A DNA stretch of 23,556 nucleotides. Origin: CAVZLD01 sp964522605 (GTDB taxonomy: Bacteria; Planctomycetota; Planctomycetia; Pirellulales; Pirellulaceae). Positions 1 to 8,707 of this stretch are shown here, piece by piece (the stretch's first letter is position 1; each line of letters opens with the position of its first letter). The notes beneath the pieces were generated by a model that ran no database searches, had not been told where the DNA came from, and was given only the letters and a program-made list of their open reading frames with translations. Both the position numbers and the translations under genes were made by a program. The DNA lies in the NCBI GenBank assembly GCA_964522605.1, contig CAZFWV010000076.1, positions 1-23,556 on the forward strand, written 5' to 3'.

Positions 1-112
1 TAGCGGCTACGACTTCCTTTCGATTTGCGTGTACGGGCATTCACGCCGAAGGTCGGTGGACGCGTTCAGCCGGCGCTGGCTGCCACAACGTACCTCGCGA
101 TGGCGGCGGTGA
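1..112. other. Left edge, no gene seen
   Basis: The 112 bases after the stop codon of the HzsA-like gene (minus strand) contain no recognised gene, repeat or clear terminator. A plus-strand open frame here overlaps the HzsA-like gene antisense and is not believed. Confidence 0.35.
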
Positions 113-2623
113 TCACTGAAACTCGGGCGGCGGCACGGCACGGCCGAGCTTCTGGGCGTTCAAATCCTCCTCTTCATATGTCCCGTAGAAAGGCGCATTG
201 GCGTCCAGCCAGAGGTAGACTTTCCGGAGATCTTCGTCCGGCAGCTTCACGTACTTGCCATGCGTCTCGTCCGTCAGGATCGCCGCCAACGGGCTTAGGT
301 CGGCCCCGATCTGTCCTGGCCGGCTGACGGTCGGCATGTGCAAGCCCAGGTAGGGCTTGAGGTTGACGTACGATTTGCTCCACGCCAACGCACTGTCGTC
401 CTCCGGCCGACCGCTGAGAACCAGTGTGCTCTTTTCGGGTCCTGTGGAGCCGTCGTGGCAGCGCAGGCAGTGCCGGTCCAGAATGGGCTGGATCAGCCGC
501 GGGTAGCCGAACGGCAGTGAACCGTCGGGGCCAGGCTGGATGGCGGACGGCGGCCGTACGAATGCCAGCGCCAGCGTCCCGCGGCTCGCCGGCCCCGTGG
601 CTGGCCGTTCATGGCAACCGACGCAACTGCGGCGCTCACCCGGCTGAAGGTAGACGATCGAGCGCATGCTCTGGACCGCGCGCCCGTCGGCATCTACCGC
701 CTGAAAGTAGAGCGGCTTCTTCGCCGGCGCGCGGAAGTACGCCGAACCGTCCTTCTCCACCGGGACAGTACCCAAGAGCATCCGGGCGTTGGGCCCATAC
801 GCGAACGGATAGCAGATGGGCGGATTACTTTGATTGTCGGTCCGCGACTTGGGCAGAAGCTGAAACACGCGCAGTTGGACAACGGGCCGGTCGCTCGGCA
901 AAGGAAACAGACTCTGGTTCACGTCGGAAAGCAGGAACTCACCTTCGTTCCCCAGATCCGCTTCACAGGTGCTGGGAGGGATGGGCGGGCGAGGGCGCGG
1001 CGCGAGGGGAATCGGATAGGCCGCCGAGATGCCTGGGCGGCGAAACAACAACTCGAGGTTGCCGAACCGGTCGTAGTAGTACAGCCCGGTCTCTCCCTCC
1101 TTGGCATGCCCAGTGGACTGGCCGCTGAGTGGCTCGTGGCTGAAGGCCACCAGGAAGTACTTCTCCGACAGGGGCCAGGGACTGTAGAAGTAGCTCTTGG
1201 GCCAGCCTTGCGATTCAGGAAAGCAGACCTCAGGCGTGAGACATTCCATCGCCTCGAGGCGGTCTTCGCCGCTTTGCGGATCTAGCGCCACGCGCGACGG
1301 GTCGAGCAGACAGAGCGTGCCACCCACGATTGAATGGTGGCCGCCGCCGACGAACAAGATGTGGTTGGAACCGGGTATCGCTTTCGCCTGGTAGCAGGCC
1401 CACGGGAGTGTCGTGTAGTTGCCGAAGAGAATCGCCGGACTGGTCCCGTCCGGATTACAGCTCCACAGGCCATGGAAGCAAGCGGCGTTGCGGTCGACAT
1501 AGTCCCACCGCGTGTACAGGATTCGGCCGTCGTTAAGAACGGTCGGGTGCCATTCGTTTGTTTCGTGAAACGAGAGCGTCCGGATGTTATGGCCGTCGGC
1601 GTCCATGCGGTGCAACGAGTAGATCGCCTCCGGATTTCCGCCGCCGCAGCGATTCTTCCCTCCCCGCCGTGTGGACATGAAGGCGATTCCGCCGTCGGGA
1701 AGGGGACAAGGATCAAAGTCGTCTCGCGGCCCGGCGGTCAACTGCCGCAATTGCGAACCGTCATCGTTCATCGCCATGATGTGAAACGAATGGTACTTCT
1801 TCCCGGATTCGGCGGGGACCGGCGCGAACTGCGCGCCATAGCTCGGTTCTCCCGTTGGATTGGCAAAGGCGAAATAGATCGTCCGCGCGTCATACGAGAG
1901 CGACAACGTGACGAAATGCCCCTGCATCTCGGAATTGGAAACCAGCGTTTGCGTCTTCATGCTCTGGCCAGGCTGCTCCAACACAAACACGCCGGCGGCG
2001 GGATGCGGGTCGGCTGAACGGTAGTACCAGCCCACGTACTCATAGAGCATTTGCCCATGGCCAGCGTAACGCGGACGCATCAGGAACAGGATGGGCCGGG
2101 AGGTGACCAGGGGGTTCTTCAGCGCTAGCTCGCGCGCCGCCCAGCGGATCTTGAAGTACAACGTCCGGACGCCGTCCGCGTCCAGGGCGGCGAGATCCTT
2201 AGCTTCTACGCGCAAGCGGTCCAGCGCGGCAGCTTCCGCGCTCAAGTCGGGTACGCCTGCCGTGCCGCACAGATCCGTGTAGAGTCGTTCCGCTCGCTCC
2301 AACGCCCGCGGAATCTCCAACTTCATGAGCTCGGGCTGCTGCTGACGCAGTTTCCAACCAGCTGGCGCGGTGGACCATTGGCTGACGCTACTCTGCGTGG
2401 CCGATTTCCCCAGGGCCAGATTCTGCTCGGGGGCCCCTGTGCCAAACACTTCCACTTCATCGAGGTGCAGGTACTGGGTCTCGGGGTCCCGCAAGAGCTG
2501 CCGCAGCCAGTCCGCCTCGATTTCCTGTTTGAAGTCCGCCGCAGTAATGCCGGTCTGCGGATTGGCAGCGGGACACAACTGGGATGCCAACGCCAGGATC
2601 GCTCCTGTCATGGTGGCCGTCAT
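113..2623 (-). CDS. HzsA-like secreted di-haem cytochrome c protein
   Basis: The protein resembles the planctomycete family related to the alpha subunit of hydrazine synthase. Two c-type haem motifs are visible, CVGCH (611-625, about residues 667-671) and CLRCH (455-469, about residues 719-723). Upstream lie TolB/PD40-like propeller segments (for example DFDPCPLPDGGIAFMSTRRG and NEWHPTVLNDGRILYTRWDY). I chose the ATG at 2623 (836 aa) over an ATG 30 codons upstream because GGGAG sits 7 nt before it and the new N-terminus, MTATMTGAILALASQLCPAA, reads as a Sec signal peptide. It is therefore probably a periplasmic electron-transfer or haem protein. Real hydrazine synthesis is unlikely: no beta/gamma subunits are nearby and this family is widespread in non-anammox Planctomycetes. 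The substrate is unknown. It is transcribed away from the GH38 gene. Confidence 0.85.
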   Translation of the reverse strand: MTATMTGAILALASQLCPAANPQTGITAADFKQEIEADWLRQLLRDPETQYLHLDEVEVFGTGAPEQNLALGKSATQSSVSQWSTAPAGWKLRQQQPELMKLEIPRALERAERLYTDLCGTAGVPDLSAEAAALDRLRVEAKDLAALDADGVRTLYFKIRWAARELALKNPLVTSRPILFLMRPRYAGHGQMLYEYVGWYYRSADPHPAAGVFVLEQPGQSMKTQTLVSNSEMQGHFVTLSLSYDARTIYFAFANPTGEPSYGAQFAPVPAESGKKYHSFHIMAMNDDGSQLRQLTAGPRDDFDPCPLPDGGIAFMSTRRGGKNRCGGGNPEAIYSLHRMDADGHNIRTLSFHETNEWHPTVLNDGRILYTRWDYVDRNAACFHGLWSCNPDGTSPAILFGNYTTLPWACYQAKAIPGSNHILFVGGGHHSIVGGTLCLLDPSRVALDPQSGEDRLEAMECLTPEVCFPESQGWPKSYFYSPWPLSEKYFLVAFSHEPLSGQSTGHAKEGETGLYYYDRFGNLELLFRRPGISAAYPIPLAPRPRPPIPPSTCEADLGNEGEFLLSDVNQSLFPLPSDRPVVQLRVFQLLPKSRTDNQSNPPICYPFAYGPNARMLLGTVPVEKDGSAYFRAPAKKPLYFQAVDADGRAVQSMRSIVYLQPGERRSCVGCHERPATGPASRGTLALAFVRPPSAIQPGPDGSLPFGYPRLIQPILDRHCLRCHDGSTGPEKSTLVLSGRPEDDSALAWSKSYVNLKPYLGLHMPTVSRPGQIGADLSPLAAILTDETHGKYVKLPDEDLRKVYLWLDANAPFYGTYEEEDLNAQKLGRAVPPPEFQ

Positions 2624-2630
2624 GGTTCGT

Positions 2631-2635
2631 CTCCC
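2631..2635 (-). promoter_or_regulatory. Ribosome binding site deciding the start of the HzsA-like gene
   Basis: On the minus strand GGGAG lies 7 nt upstream of the ATG at 2623. The longer reading frame beginning at 2713 would place a charged Arg/Pro-rich stretch ahead of the signal peptide, so the internal start is preferred. Confidence 0.6.
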
Positions 2636-2719
2636 AACTGGGATCGGAATGTTCCTGAATCTCACGAACTGTCCTGCAATTGCTTCTGGTCGGCCCGGAC
2701 GTGAGCGGCGCATTTTACT

Positions 2720-3124
2720 TCACTTCTCGTTAGCTCGATTCTCGAGATGCTGTTGCCATTCCGTCTTCTGGGACCCACCGCCTTCGGTCCAGTCGGCGCG
2801 TTCGTGGGGCGACGCGAGAAGACGAATCGGCAGGCGGGAAGCGTGGTAAGACCTGGCGGCCTCGATGGTCGGGCCTTTGTGACCACGCTTCCAGGATACC
2901 GCCAGAGCAAACGATAAGAAACAGTCCTTGGCGAACCGGTTCAACACGGACTTTGACCGAACAGAATCGCGACGAGGAATTTCCCGGACAAACGTGCGTT
3001 CCTCGCGGAAAGTCACGGGGAGATTCCTGCCGCCTTTTCCTGCGATCCGAGCCGGTCGGACAAAGAGCTCATCGGCCCGTTGGACTACCTCCGGCCAGTT
3101 GGCCAACATGGCGCGAGGTGTCAT
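2720..3124 (-). CDS. Unrecognised small ORF upstream of the HzsA-like gene
   Basis: An open frame runs on the minus strand towards the HzsA-like gene, ending about 100 bases before its start. Using the ATG at 3124 it encodes about 134 residues (MTPRAMLANWPEVVQRADEL at the start, ending HLENRANEK). Codon choice is GC-rich at third positions and resembles the neighbouring genes, which is why it is listed. There is no clear ribosome binding site, signal peptide or family motif that I recognise. It could be the 3' remnant of a larger gene, or chance open frame. Plus-strand frames over the same DNA look less gene-like. No function is proposed. Confidence 0.22.
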   Translation of the reverse strand: MTPRAMLANWPEVVQRADELFVRPARIAGKGGRNLPVTFREERTFVREIPRRDSVRSKSVLNRFAKDCFLSFALAVSWKRGHKGPTIEAARSYHASRLPIRLLASPHERADWTEGGGSQKTEWQQHLENRANEK

Positions 3125-3363
3125 GCGCGGGAACCGTCCGGAACACCTCGCCGGGGGAAGCAAAACACCTCTTTCTCCTCATTCTGCCGCCACAACAAGG
3201 CGCAGAGCGGCAGGGCCGCAACCAAAGGGGTGCTGCCGCACCCATGTCTCCAGTCGCTCCCGTTGGTCGCTCGATTTCTTGCCGAGATGACAACGTTTTC
3301 AGCGTTAGCAGTGCAGATGTTCCGCCCAAGTAACACGGGCACGACAGTAGAAGGGGACTCGCG

Positions 3364-6000
3364 ATGAATCGGCGGGCTGTCCAGCAAATGACGCGTAAGC
3401 ACCGGCTTGACGCAGTGCTGAGCTTGATCTTCCTTTGCGTGTCGCACACTCTTACCACGGCCCAAAGCGCGGCGCCGAGCTTGCGTCTGGTGAACGTGCA
3501 ACCCACGGTATTCTACGTACATCACAACGGCACGCTGCAGCAGGTTGTGGACGTCACGGTGGAAAACGATGGCGAAGCCGTGGCAGGCGTTCTGCAAATC
3601 AAGTTCGGCGCTGAGGAAACCTCCGCGGCGTTGGGCAAGCTCGAGAAGGGCAAGTCGACCGTCCGGGCTCACGTCCCGGATATCCGGCAGCGAATGCAGA
3701 TTGAATTTGTACTTAGCGTCGACGGACAGCCATTAGACAGTCACAAAATGGCTTGGCAGCCCAGCCGGCATTGGGAAGTTTACATTGTGCCGATCACGCA
3801 CCACGATTTGGGCTACACCGACACGCTGGAAAATGTGCTGCACAAGTATGAAGGGTTTTATGACGACATTCTTGGCTTCTGCGAAGAGACAAACGATTGG
3901 CCGATCGAGTCACGATACCGGTACAGCGTCGAGGGGGCGTGGTCGGTCCAACAGTTCCTCGAAAACCGACCCAAGGAAGTCCGACAGAAGCTGAGCAAGT
4001 ACGTCCAGGAAGGTCGAATCGAGATCCCCGCATTGTTTGGAAACCAGATCGGCGCGTTGTGCAGTCACGAGGAGCTGATCCGGTTGATGTACCCCTCGTT
4101 TCGCTTGAAACGGGAACTCGGCGCGCCGATTCGCACGGCTTCGATTACCGACGTTCCCGGTCTGAGTTGGGGACTGCCGACCGTGGCGGCCGGCGCCGAC
4201 GTGAAGTATTTCTTCGCCGGTTTGCCCGGGTACTTTGACTGGGGCGGTCAGGGGGTCCATGGCTTCTGGGACGCAGCGACGATCCTTCCGCACGGCATCC
4301 CTGATGTGTTCCGTTGGGAAGGTCCTGACGGCGGCTCGGTGCTCGTGTATTACCAAGGAGGATACGGCCACTTCGCCGGGGCGATCGGTCCAAGTTCCTA
4401 CGAAGAGATCCTGGAGCATTTACCGGGCAAGCTCGAAGTGATCCAGCAGCAGGGATCACCGTTGAGCGTCGTTCGCTACATCCATAACGGCGTCGACAAC
4501 TTCCCGCCCAGTGTTGTGATCAGCCGCATCGTGCGGCAGTGGAACGAACGTTGGGCCTACCCGAAGCTCGTCGTGGCGACCAACGCCATGTTCTTTGAAC
4601 AACTCGAAAAGCAGTGCCCTGACGTGCGCACGTTTCGGGGTGAGTTGCCTGATACGGATTACGTGGTGGGTGCCGCTTCGACCGCCTTGGAGACGAGCGT
4701 CAATCGCGTGACTCACGATCGGCTACACACGGCGGAGAAATTTGCCACCGTCGCGTCGTTGTTCGCCGATTATCCTCGCCCGCCTGACACCAGTTTCTGG
4801 GTTACCGCCCACAGTCATTATCCCGATCTGAATCGGACGATCGGTGAAGCCTACGAGAACATGCTGCTCTATGACGAGCACACCTGGGGCATGGCGCACT
4901 CGGTGGGAACGCTGCAGGACTGGAGCTGGAGCGACAAGAGCCGATACGCCCGTAAGGCCGCGGGTTTGGCCGAGTCCATCCTCGGCGGGAGCTTCGCTGC
5001 GATTGCCGATCGCATTGCACTCGACAACGACGGGCAACACCTCGTGGTCTTCAACTCCCTTTCCGCTGCGAGAACCGATGTGGTGAGGGTGTCCAGCAAG
5101 GGTGCCGGCTACGGGAAGTTCCTGGACTTCGCAGGAGAACCGTTCGCGTTGGTAGACCAGCAGACGGGGAACCCGGTGCCGTACCAGATCGTCAAGCTCG
5201 ATAGCCCTCAGGCTGCCGTCCCGTACGCTGCCCAACGGTACGCCCGAGGACAATTCAATGCACCAGAACTCTACGAACTGATGTTTGTGGCCCAAGACGT
5301 TCCTTCCATGGGCTGGAAGACCTATCGCATCGCACCCGTCGAGAGAACACCGCCTTCTTCCAGCGGCGTTACCGTCGCCGACAACACACTGGAGAACCAG
5401 TTCTTCAAAATCACGCTTGACCCACAGGCGGGAACTCTGACGAGCGTCTGCGACAAGGAACTCTCGCGAGAGTTGGTCGACCGCGATGCACCGCATCAAC
5501 TGAACCAGTTCATCGCACGGTGGGTAGCAGACGGCCGGTTAGAGAGTCCCGGCCGGGCGACAATTCGCAAGGGGCAGAGCGGTCCTGTCTGTGGGAGCCT
5601 CGTCGCATCTACCGCTGGTGCCGGTTGCCCGCAGGTTACCCAGGAAGTGATCCTCTACGACAACATCAGGCGCATCGACTTGGCCAACCGAATCTTGAAG
5701 GACTCCACACCGGGTCTGGAACTCTATTTCGCATTTCCGCTGAAGATCGACGAGCCAGAGTTTCGGTTTGAAGGTACGCACTCGGTCATCAAGCCGCTGC
5801 GCGACCAGTTTCCTGGATCGAACACCAACTACTACGCAGTCCAACATTGGGCGGATGCAAGTGATGGAGAGGTGGGCGTGACGCTCGCGGCGATCGAGTC
5901 ACATCTGCTGGAATTCGGCGGGCTGTGGCCCTGCTACGTTTCCCAGGCGCATTCTGGACCGCGTGAGCATCTCGCCAAGCGAAACGAAGGTCTGCTTTGA
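3364..6000 (+). CDS. Secreted GH38-type alpha-mannosidase-like protein, 3' end replaced
   Basis: The 878-residue product starts with a hydrophobic Sec leader (about residues 17-34), then an Ig-like N-terminal segment, then a GH38-type catalytic region from about residue 140. Zinc and catalytic residues expected of the family can be placed: His146-x-Asp148 in THHDLGY, the likely nucleophile Asp263 in TDVPGLSWG, and His506 in DEHTWGM. A beta-sandwich C-terminal part follows. The ATG at 3364 has AAGGGGA 6 nt upstream. The family pattern is followed as far as WPCYVSQAH (about residue 863), where relatives continue; here the frame instead runs into 16 unrelated residues and stops, and the DNA continues in another frame as a TolB-like tail. 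The catalytic domain is intact, so the enzyme could be active, but the extreme C-terminus is missing. Expected role: release of alpha-mannose from an extracellular glycan. Confidence 0.8.
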   Translation: MNRRAVQQMTRKHRLDAVLSLIFLCVSHTLTTAQSAAPSLRLVNVQPTVFYVHHNGTLQQVVDVTVENDGEAVAGVLQIKFGAEETSAALGKLEKGKSTVRAHVPDIRQRMQIEFVLSVDGQPLDSHKMAWQPSRHWEVYIVPITHHDLGYTDTLENVLHKYEGFYDDILGFCEETNDWPIESRYRYSVEGAWSVQQFLENRPKEVRQKLSKYVQEGRIEIPALFGNQIGALCSHEELIRLMYPSFRLKRELGAPIRTASITDVPGLSWGLPTVAAGADVKYFFAGLPGYFDWGGQGVHGFWDAATILPHGIPDVFRWEGPDGGSVLVYYQGGYGHFAGAIGPSSYEEILEHLPGKLEVIQQQGSPLSVVRYIHNGVDNFPPSVVISRIVRQWNERWAYPKLVVATNAMFFEQLEKQCPDVRTFRGELPDTDYVVGAASTALETSVNRVTHDRLHTAEKFATVASLFADYPRPPDTSFWVTAHSHYPDLNRTIGEAYENMLLYDEHTWGMAHSVGTLQDWSWSDKSRYARKAAGLAESILGGSFAAIADRIALDNDGQHLVVFNSLSAARTDVVRVSSKGAGYGKFLDFAGEPFALVDQQTGNPVPYQIVKLDSPQAAVPYAAQRYARGQFNAPELYELMFVAQDVPSMGWKTYRIAPVERTPPSSSGVTVADNTLENQFFKITLDPQAGTLTSVCDKELSRELVDRDAPHQLNQFIARWVADGRLESPGRATIRKGQSGPVCGSLVASTAGAGCPQVTQEVILYDNIRRIDLANRILKDSTPGLELYFAFPLKIDEPEFRFEGTHSVIKPLRDQFPGSNTNYYAVQHWADASDGEVGVTLAAIESHLLEFGGLWPCYVSQAHSGPREHLAKRNEGLL

Positions 6001-6283
6001 ATACCAAAAGGGATTCCAGTATAAAGACGCGGGCCGCACACTCTACATCGCCGATTTCGACGCGGAGAAGCCGTCGATTGCCGACGCCGAGCCGTTCGCT
6101 AATGAGGAGGGCGCCAATCGCTGGTTTGCCTATCCGCGTTGGACGAAAGACGAAAAAGCGATCGTATACCACGCGAGGCCCTCGCTTTATATGTACACAC
6201 TCGCCGACGATGCCACCGTGAAAGTGTCGACCGAGGACGGTGCCGATTACCACTATTCTCACTGCGAGGCAACGCCGAAGTAG
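5951..6283 (+). pseudogene. 3' fragment of a TolB/PD40-type beta-propeller protein
   Basis: In the frame shifted by one base from the GH38 gene, the sequence reads ILDRVSISPSETKVCFEYQK and continues for about 110 codons to a TAG stop, with propeller-like repeats such as ANRWFAYPRWTKDEKAIVY. This has the character of the C-terminal blades of a TolB/PD40 protein. No start codon with a ribosome binding site is present: the frame first makes family sense at about 5951, inside the GH38 gene. A GTG at 5963 could be called as a start, but the family-like residues begin before it. It is therefore a remnant joined to the GH38 gene rather than a small gene of its own. Confidence 0.6.
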
Positions 6284-6428
6284 CATCTCTCCAACACAAC
6301 GCTTGAGCACATTACTGACGGCGCCGCAGCCAATGAGCCAGGACGACCAACGGAAGTCCGGCAGTTGTCGATTTCGCGTTGCTTCCTGAGGAGCGTTGTC
6401 CGCGCCCTAGTGAAAGATCAACCGGTAC

Positions 6429-6433
6429 AGGAG
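6429..6433 (+). promoter_or_regulatory. Ribosome binding site of the reductase-esterase frame
   Basis: AGGAG lies 9 nt before the ATG at 6443 and only 3 nt before the ATG at 6437. The spacing favours 6443, which leaves a compact Tat leader with the RRNF motif near the N-terminus. Confidence 0.45.
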
Positions 6434-6442
6434 CTGATGAGA

Positions 6443-7744
6443 ATGTGCGAAGCAAATCAGGAATTCGATCGACGCAACTTCATGAAGAAGGGGGCCGTGG
6501 CGACCACTGCCGCCGCAGCCAGTGTGGTGAGTGGGAACTCGGCCCAGGCGGGCGTTCCGGAAGACAAAAAGATCACCTTCTCCGGCGCTCTGCCAATACG
6601 CAAACTGGGCAAGACGGGTGAAGAGTTGCCCATATTGGGCTACGGTGGAGCCGCCCTGCCGAAGAAATGGGGCAACACGCTGTCGGACGAAGACCGTGTC
6701 AAGCTGGTACGCCACGCGTACGACAGCGGGATCCGCTATTTCGATACCGCCATTCGTTACACCTACGCGGACAGCCAGGCCATCATCGGCCAGGCTCTGA
6801 AAGAGGTTCGCGACGATGTATTTATCACCGCGCTGTCCATTCTGCTTCGCGGTTTGGCAGCCACCATGCTTGTCGGTACATCTCTGTTGGCCGTTGAACT
6901 GCCTGCAGAATTGCCGCTTTGGGAGAATGGATCGCCAGAGCATCCGTTTCGACTCGCGGTTGAAGAGCAGGTTCGAACGCACGAAGCCGCGCTGGGATCT
7001 CCCACCGGCCAGAATCGCGTATTCAGCAGCGTGTCGTCGCCCACTTATTGTATTCATCGCCCTGAGAAGCCGAACGGTGTCGGCCTGGTGATTTGTCCTG
7101 GTGGTGGTTTTCGCGACATCTGGATCGATCGTGAAGGTCACGATCTCGCCATCTGGCTGAAAGATTACCATGTCACTTCACTCGTGCTGAAGTACCGCAC
7201 ACGCCCCGCCGAGATGACCTCGAGAGAAATGTGGCAAGACTATCAAAACGCGGTGCAAGCCGATGGCAGGCAGGCAATTCGTATTCTTCGAGATCATGCG
7301 AGAGACTTGGGCCTGGACCCACAAAAGATTGGCATCTGCGGATTTTCGGCGGGTGGCCACCTGGCGATCAGCTGTGCGCTGTATGGCGAACCCAAGTTCA
7401 AAGAACCAGAAACCAGCGGAATGCCAGATTTTGCCGGTCTGTTCTATCCCGCGATTCCCGACGACGCTCAGCAATGGATCGAAAGCCGTTCGGCACCCGA
7501 ATCCGCGACGCGTCCCATCTGTCCGATGTTCGTCGTGAATGCGCGTGTTGACGACCTGACACCCGCGGACAAATGCGTGGACTTCTACGCGTCGCTGTTG
7601 AAAGCAGACGTCAACGCCGAGCTTCACATCTTCAGCAAGGGATCGCACGGTTTTGACCTGGGGACGGGACGAGGCCAGTCGCTCGCTCTTTGGCCGACCA
7701 GTTTTGTCGCTTGGCTTCGCGACTGCGAGATGATCGAACCGTAG
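6443..7744 (+). CDS. In-frame chimera: aldo/keto reductase N-terminus joined to an alpha/beta-hydrolase (BD-FAE-like esterase)
   Basis: One open frame holds two unrelated families. The first part (to about 6830) has a Tat leader (DRRNFMKKGAVATTAAAASV) and an aldo/keto reductase beginning, with the RKLGKTGEELPILGYGGAAL strand and YFDTA; it stops at DDVFIT, before the catalytic Lys and His of that family. The second part starts with what looks like an internal signal peptide (LLRGLAATMLVGTSLLAVEL), then WENG, an oxyanion-type PGGGF, the nucleophile elbow GFSAGG (Ser at 7346-7348), Asp in VDDLTP and His in GSHGF. This is a complete BD-FAE-type esterase triad, as in acetyl-xylan-esterase-like proteins. 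I prefer the ATG at 6443, 9 nt after AGGAG; ATGs at 6365 and 6437 are also in frame. The reductase half cannot be active. The hydrolase half may fold, though its own start is lost. Confidence 0.75.
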   Translation: MCEANQEFDRRNFMKKGAVATTAAAASVVSGNSAQAGVPEDKKITFSGALPIRKLGKTGEELPILGYGGAALPKKWGNTLSDEDRVKLVRHAYDSGIRYFDTAIRYTYADSQAIIGQALKEVRDDVFITALSILLRGLAATMLVGTSLLAVELPAELPLWENGSPEHPFRLAVEEQVRTHEAALGSPTGQNRVFSSVSSPTYCIHRPEKPNGVGLVICPGGGFRDIWIDREGHDLAIWLKDYHVTSLVLKYRTRPAEMTSREMWQDYQNAVQADGRQAIRILRDHARDLGLDPQKIGICGFSAGGHLAISCALYGEPKFKEPETSGMPDFAGLFYPAIPDDAQQWIESRSAPESATRPICPMFVVNARVDDLTPADKCVDFYASLLKADVNAELHIFSKGSHGFDLGTGRGQSLALWPTSFVAWLRDCEMIEP

Positions 7745-8477
7745 TGTGTCTCTCCGGTATCTTCTCGCCGACGTTCAACACCGCCAAACCGAGCAGTCTT
7801 GACTATTTGGCCGTTCTTCAAGACGATCAACGCATTAACGCCTACGAACTCGCGAAGGAACGTTAGTCCACGATCGAGGCCCATCACGAACAAGGCTGTC
7901 GATAACATGTCGGCGGTGAGAGCTGTTTGGGCGACGATCGATACACTCGAGAATTCAACTGGCGAATGACCGGTATGCGGGTTGAATAGATGATGATGAC
8001 GGCGATCCGGTGTGAATGTCGTCGCGTAGTCACCGGAAGTCGCCAGAGATCGTCCGCCGAGCTTAGTCAGCGATACATACGCGTCCTCGTCGCGAGGATG
8101 CTGAATTCCAATCGTCCAATCTTCATGCGGCGTACGATTCCCGAGAGTGCTAATCTCTCCCGTGTCGATCAACGCATGCTCGATTCCGTGACTGCGTAGC
8201 ATTTCGAGGACCCGATCGGCTGCGTATCCCTGCGTTAGACCATTTAACGTGATCTTCGTGCCTGTACCGTGGAGCCAGACGTGATCGCTACCATCGATCC
8301 CAAGGCCCTAGAGCTACGCGTCACGGGTCGAAGGTCACAGATGTCTGCCTTCCCCGGCGTGTTCGATTCCTTCTTCTGCTCCCGACCCGATCGCAGTAAC
8401 TTGCCGGCAGTCAATCCCGCTACGGATCCGGCTCCACCCACACAGCACAAGAATCGTCGACGGCTGATTGGACGCAT
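7624..8477 (-). pseudogene. apbE: Broken ApbE-like FAD:protein FMN transferase
   Basis: Two minus-strand frames together give parts of ApbE, the enzyme that attaches FMN covalently to exported flavoproteins. The 5' part (8477 to about 8280) has an RBS (AGGGG, 8 nt before ATG), a Tat leader (RRRFLCCVGGAGSVAGLTAG) and the start of the fold, RALGSMVAIT. The frame then stops at 8244. In the next frame, from about 8280, the sequence resumes at KITLNGLTQGYAADRV, followed by ALIDTGE, LATSGDY and HHLFNPHTGHSP, which are typical C-terminal ApbE motifs. About 100 residues between these parts are missing. The second frame runs on antisense into the end of the esterase gene (7624-7744), so its native end may also be lost. 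It should not make active enzyme. Confidence 0.7.
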
Positions 8478-8707
8478 TGATGGGCCCCTACGCGATTGTT
8501 CAGAAGGATCTATCGTAGCGTCGCGGATGGAGCAAGTGAAGATCGTCTCGCCGTTTCATCGTGTCTCGGCGGCAGCACGCGGCGCCACGACAACCTCGAG
8601 CGACGAGAAGCAAAAAACAAGTGACAAATGCGATCGATGCGGTACGATGGCACCGTACGAGCGAACTTTTGATTCTACCATCCAACTGCGTGAGGGGAGG
8701 GTGATCC
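8478..8707. other. Intergenic region between broken apbE and the Gfo/Idh/MocA gene
   Basis: These 230 bases lie between divergent reading frames and should contain the promoter of the plus-strand glycan block. The only confident signal is the strong ribosome binding site GGAGG at 8696-8700, 7 nt before the ATG at 8708. A short GTACG/CGTAC repeat occurs near 8643-8657 but is too small to interpret. Confidence 0.4.

Larger units (their letters stand above)
2624..3363. other. Divergent intergenic region between the HzsA-like and GH38 genes
   Basis: This 740-base stretch separates two genes transcribed in opposite directions, so it should hold both promoters. I could not pick convincing -35/-10 pairs. 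The only content besides the doubtful minus-strand frame at 2720-3124 is the ribosome binding site AAGGGGA at 3351-3357 for the GH38 gene. No tRNA, hairpin terminator or insertion-sequence end was seen. Confidence 0.5.

Noticed and set aside
1334..2017. Plus-strand open frames of up to about 230 codons inside the HzsA-like gene
   Set aside because: They lie antisense to a gene with clear haem motifs and have no family character or ribosome binding site.
113..2623. Reading the haem protein as true hydrazine synthase and the organism as anammox
   Set aside because: Partner subunits and other anammox genes are absent, and similar proteins occur widely in other Planctomycetes.
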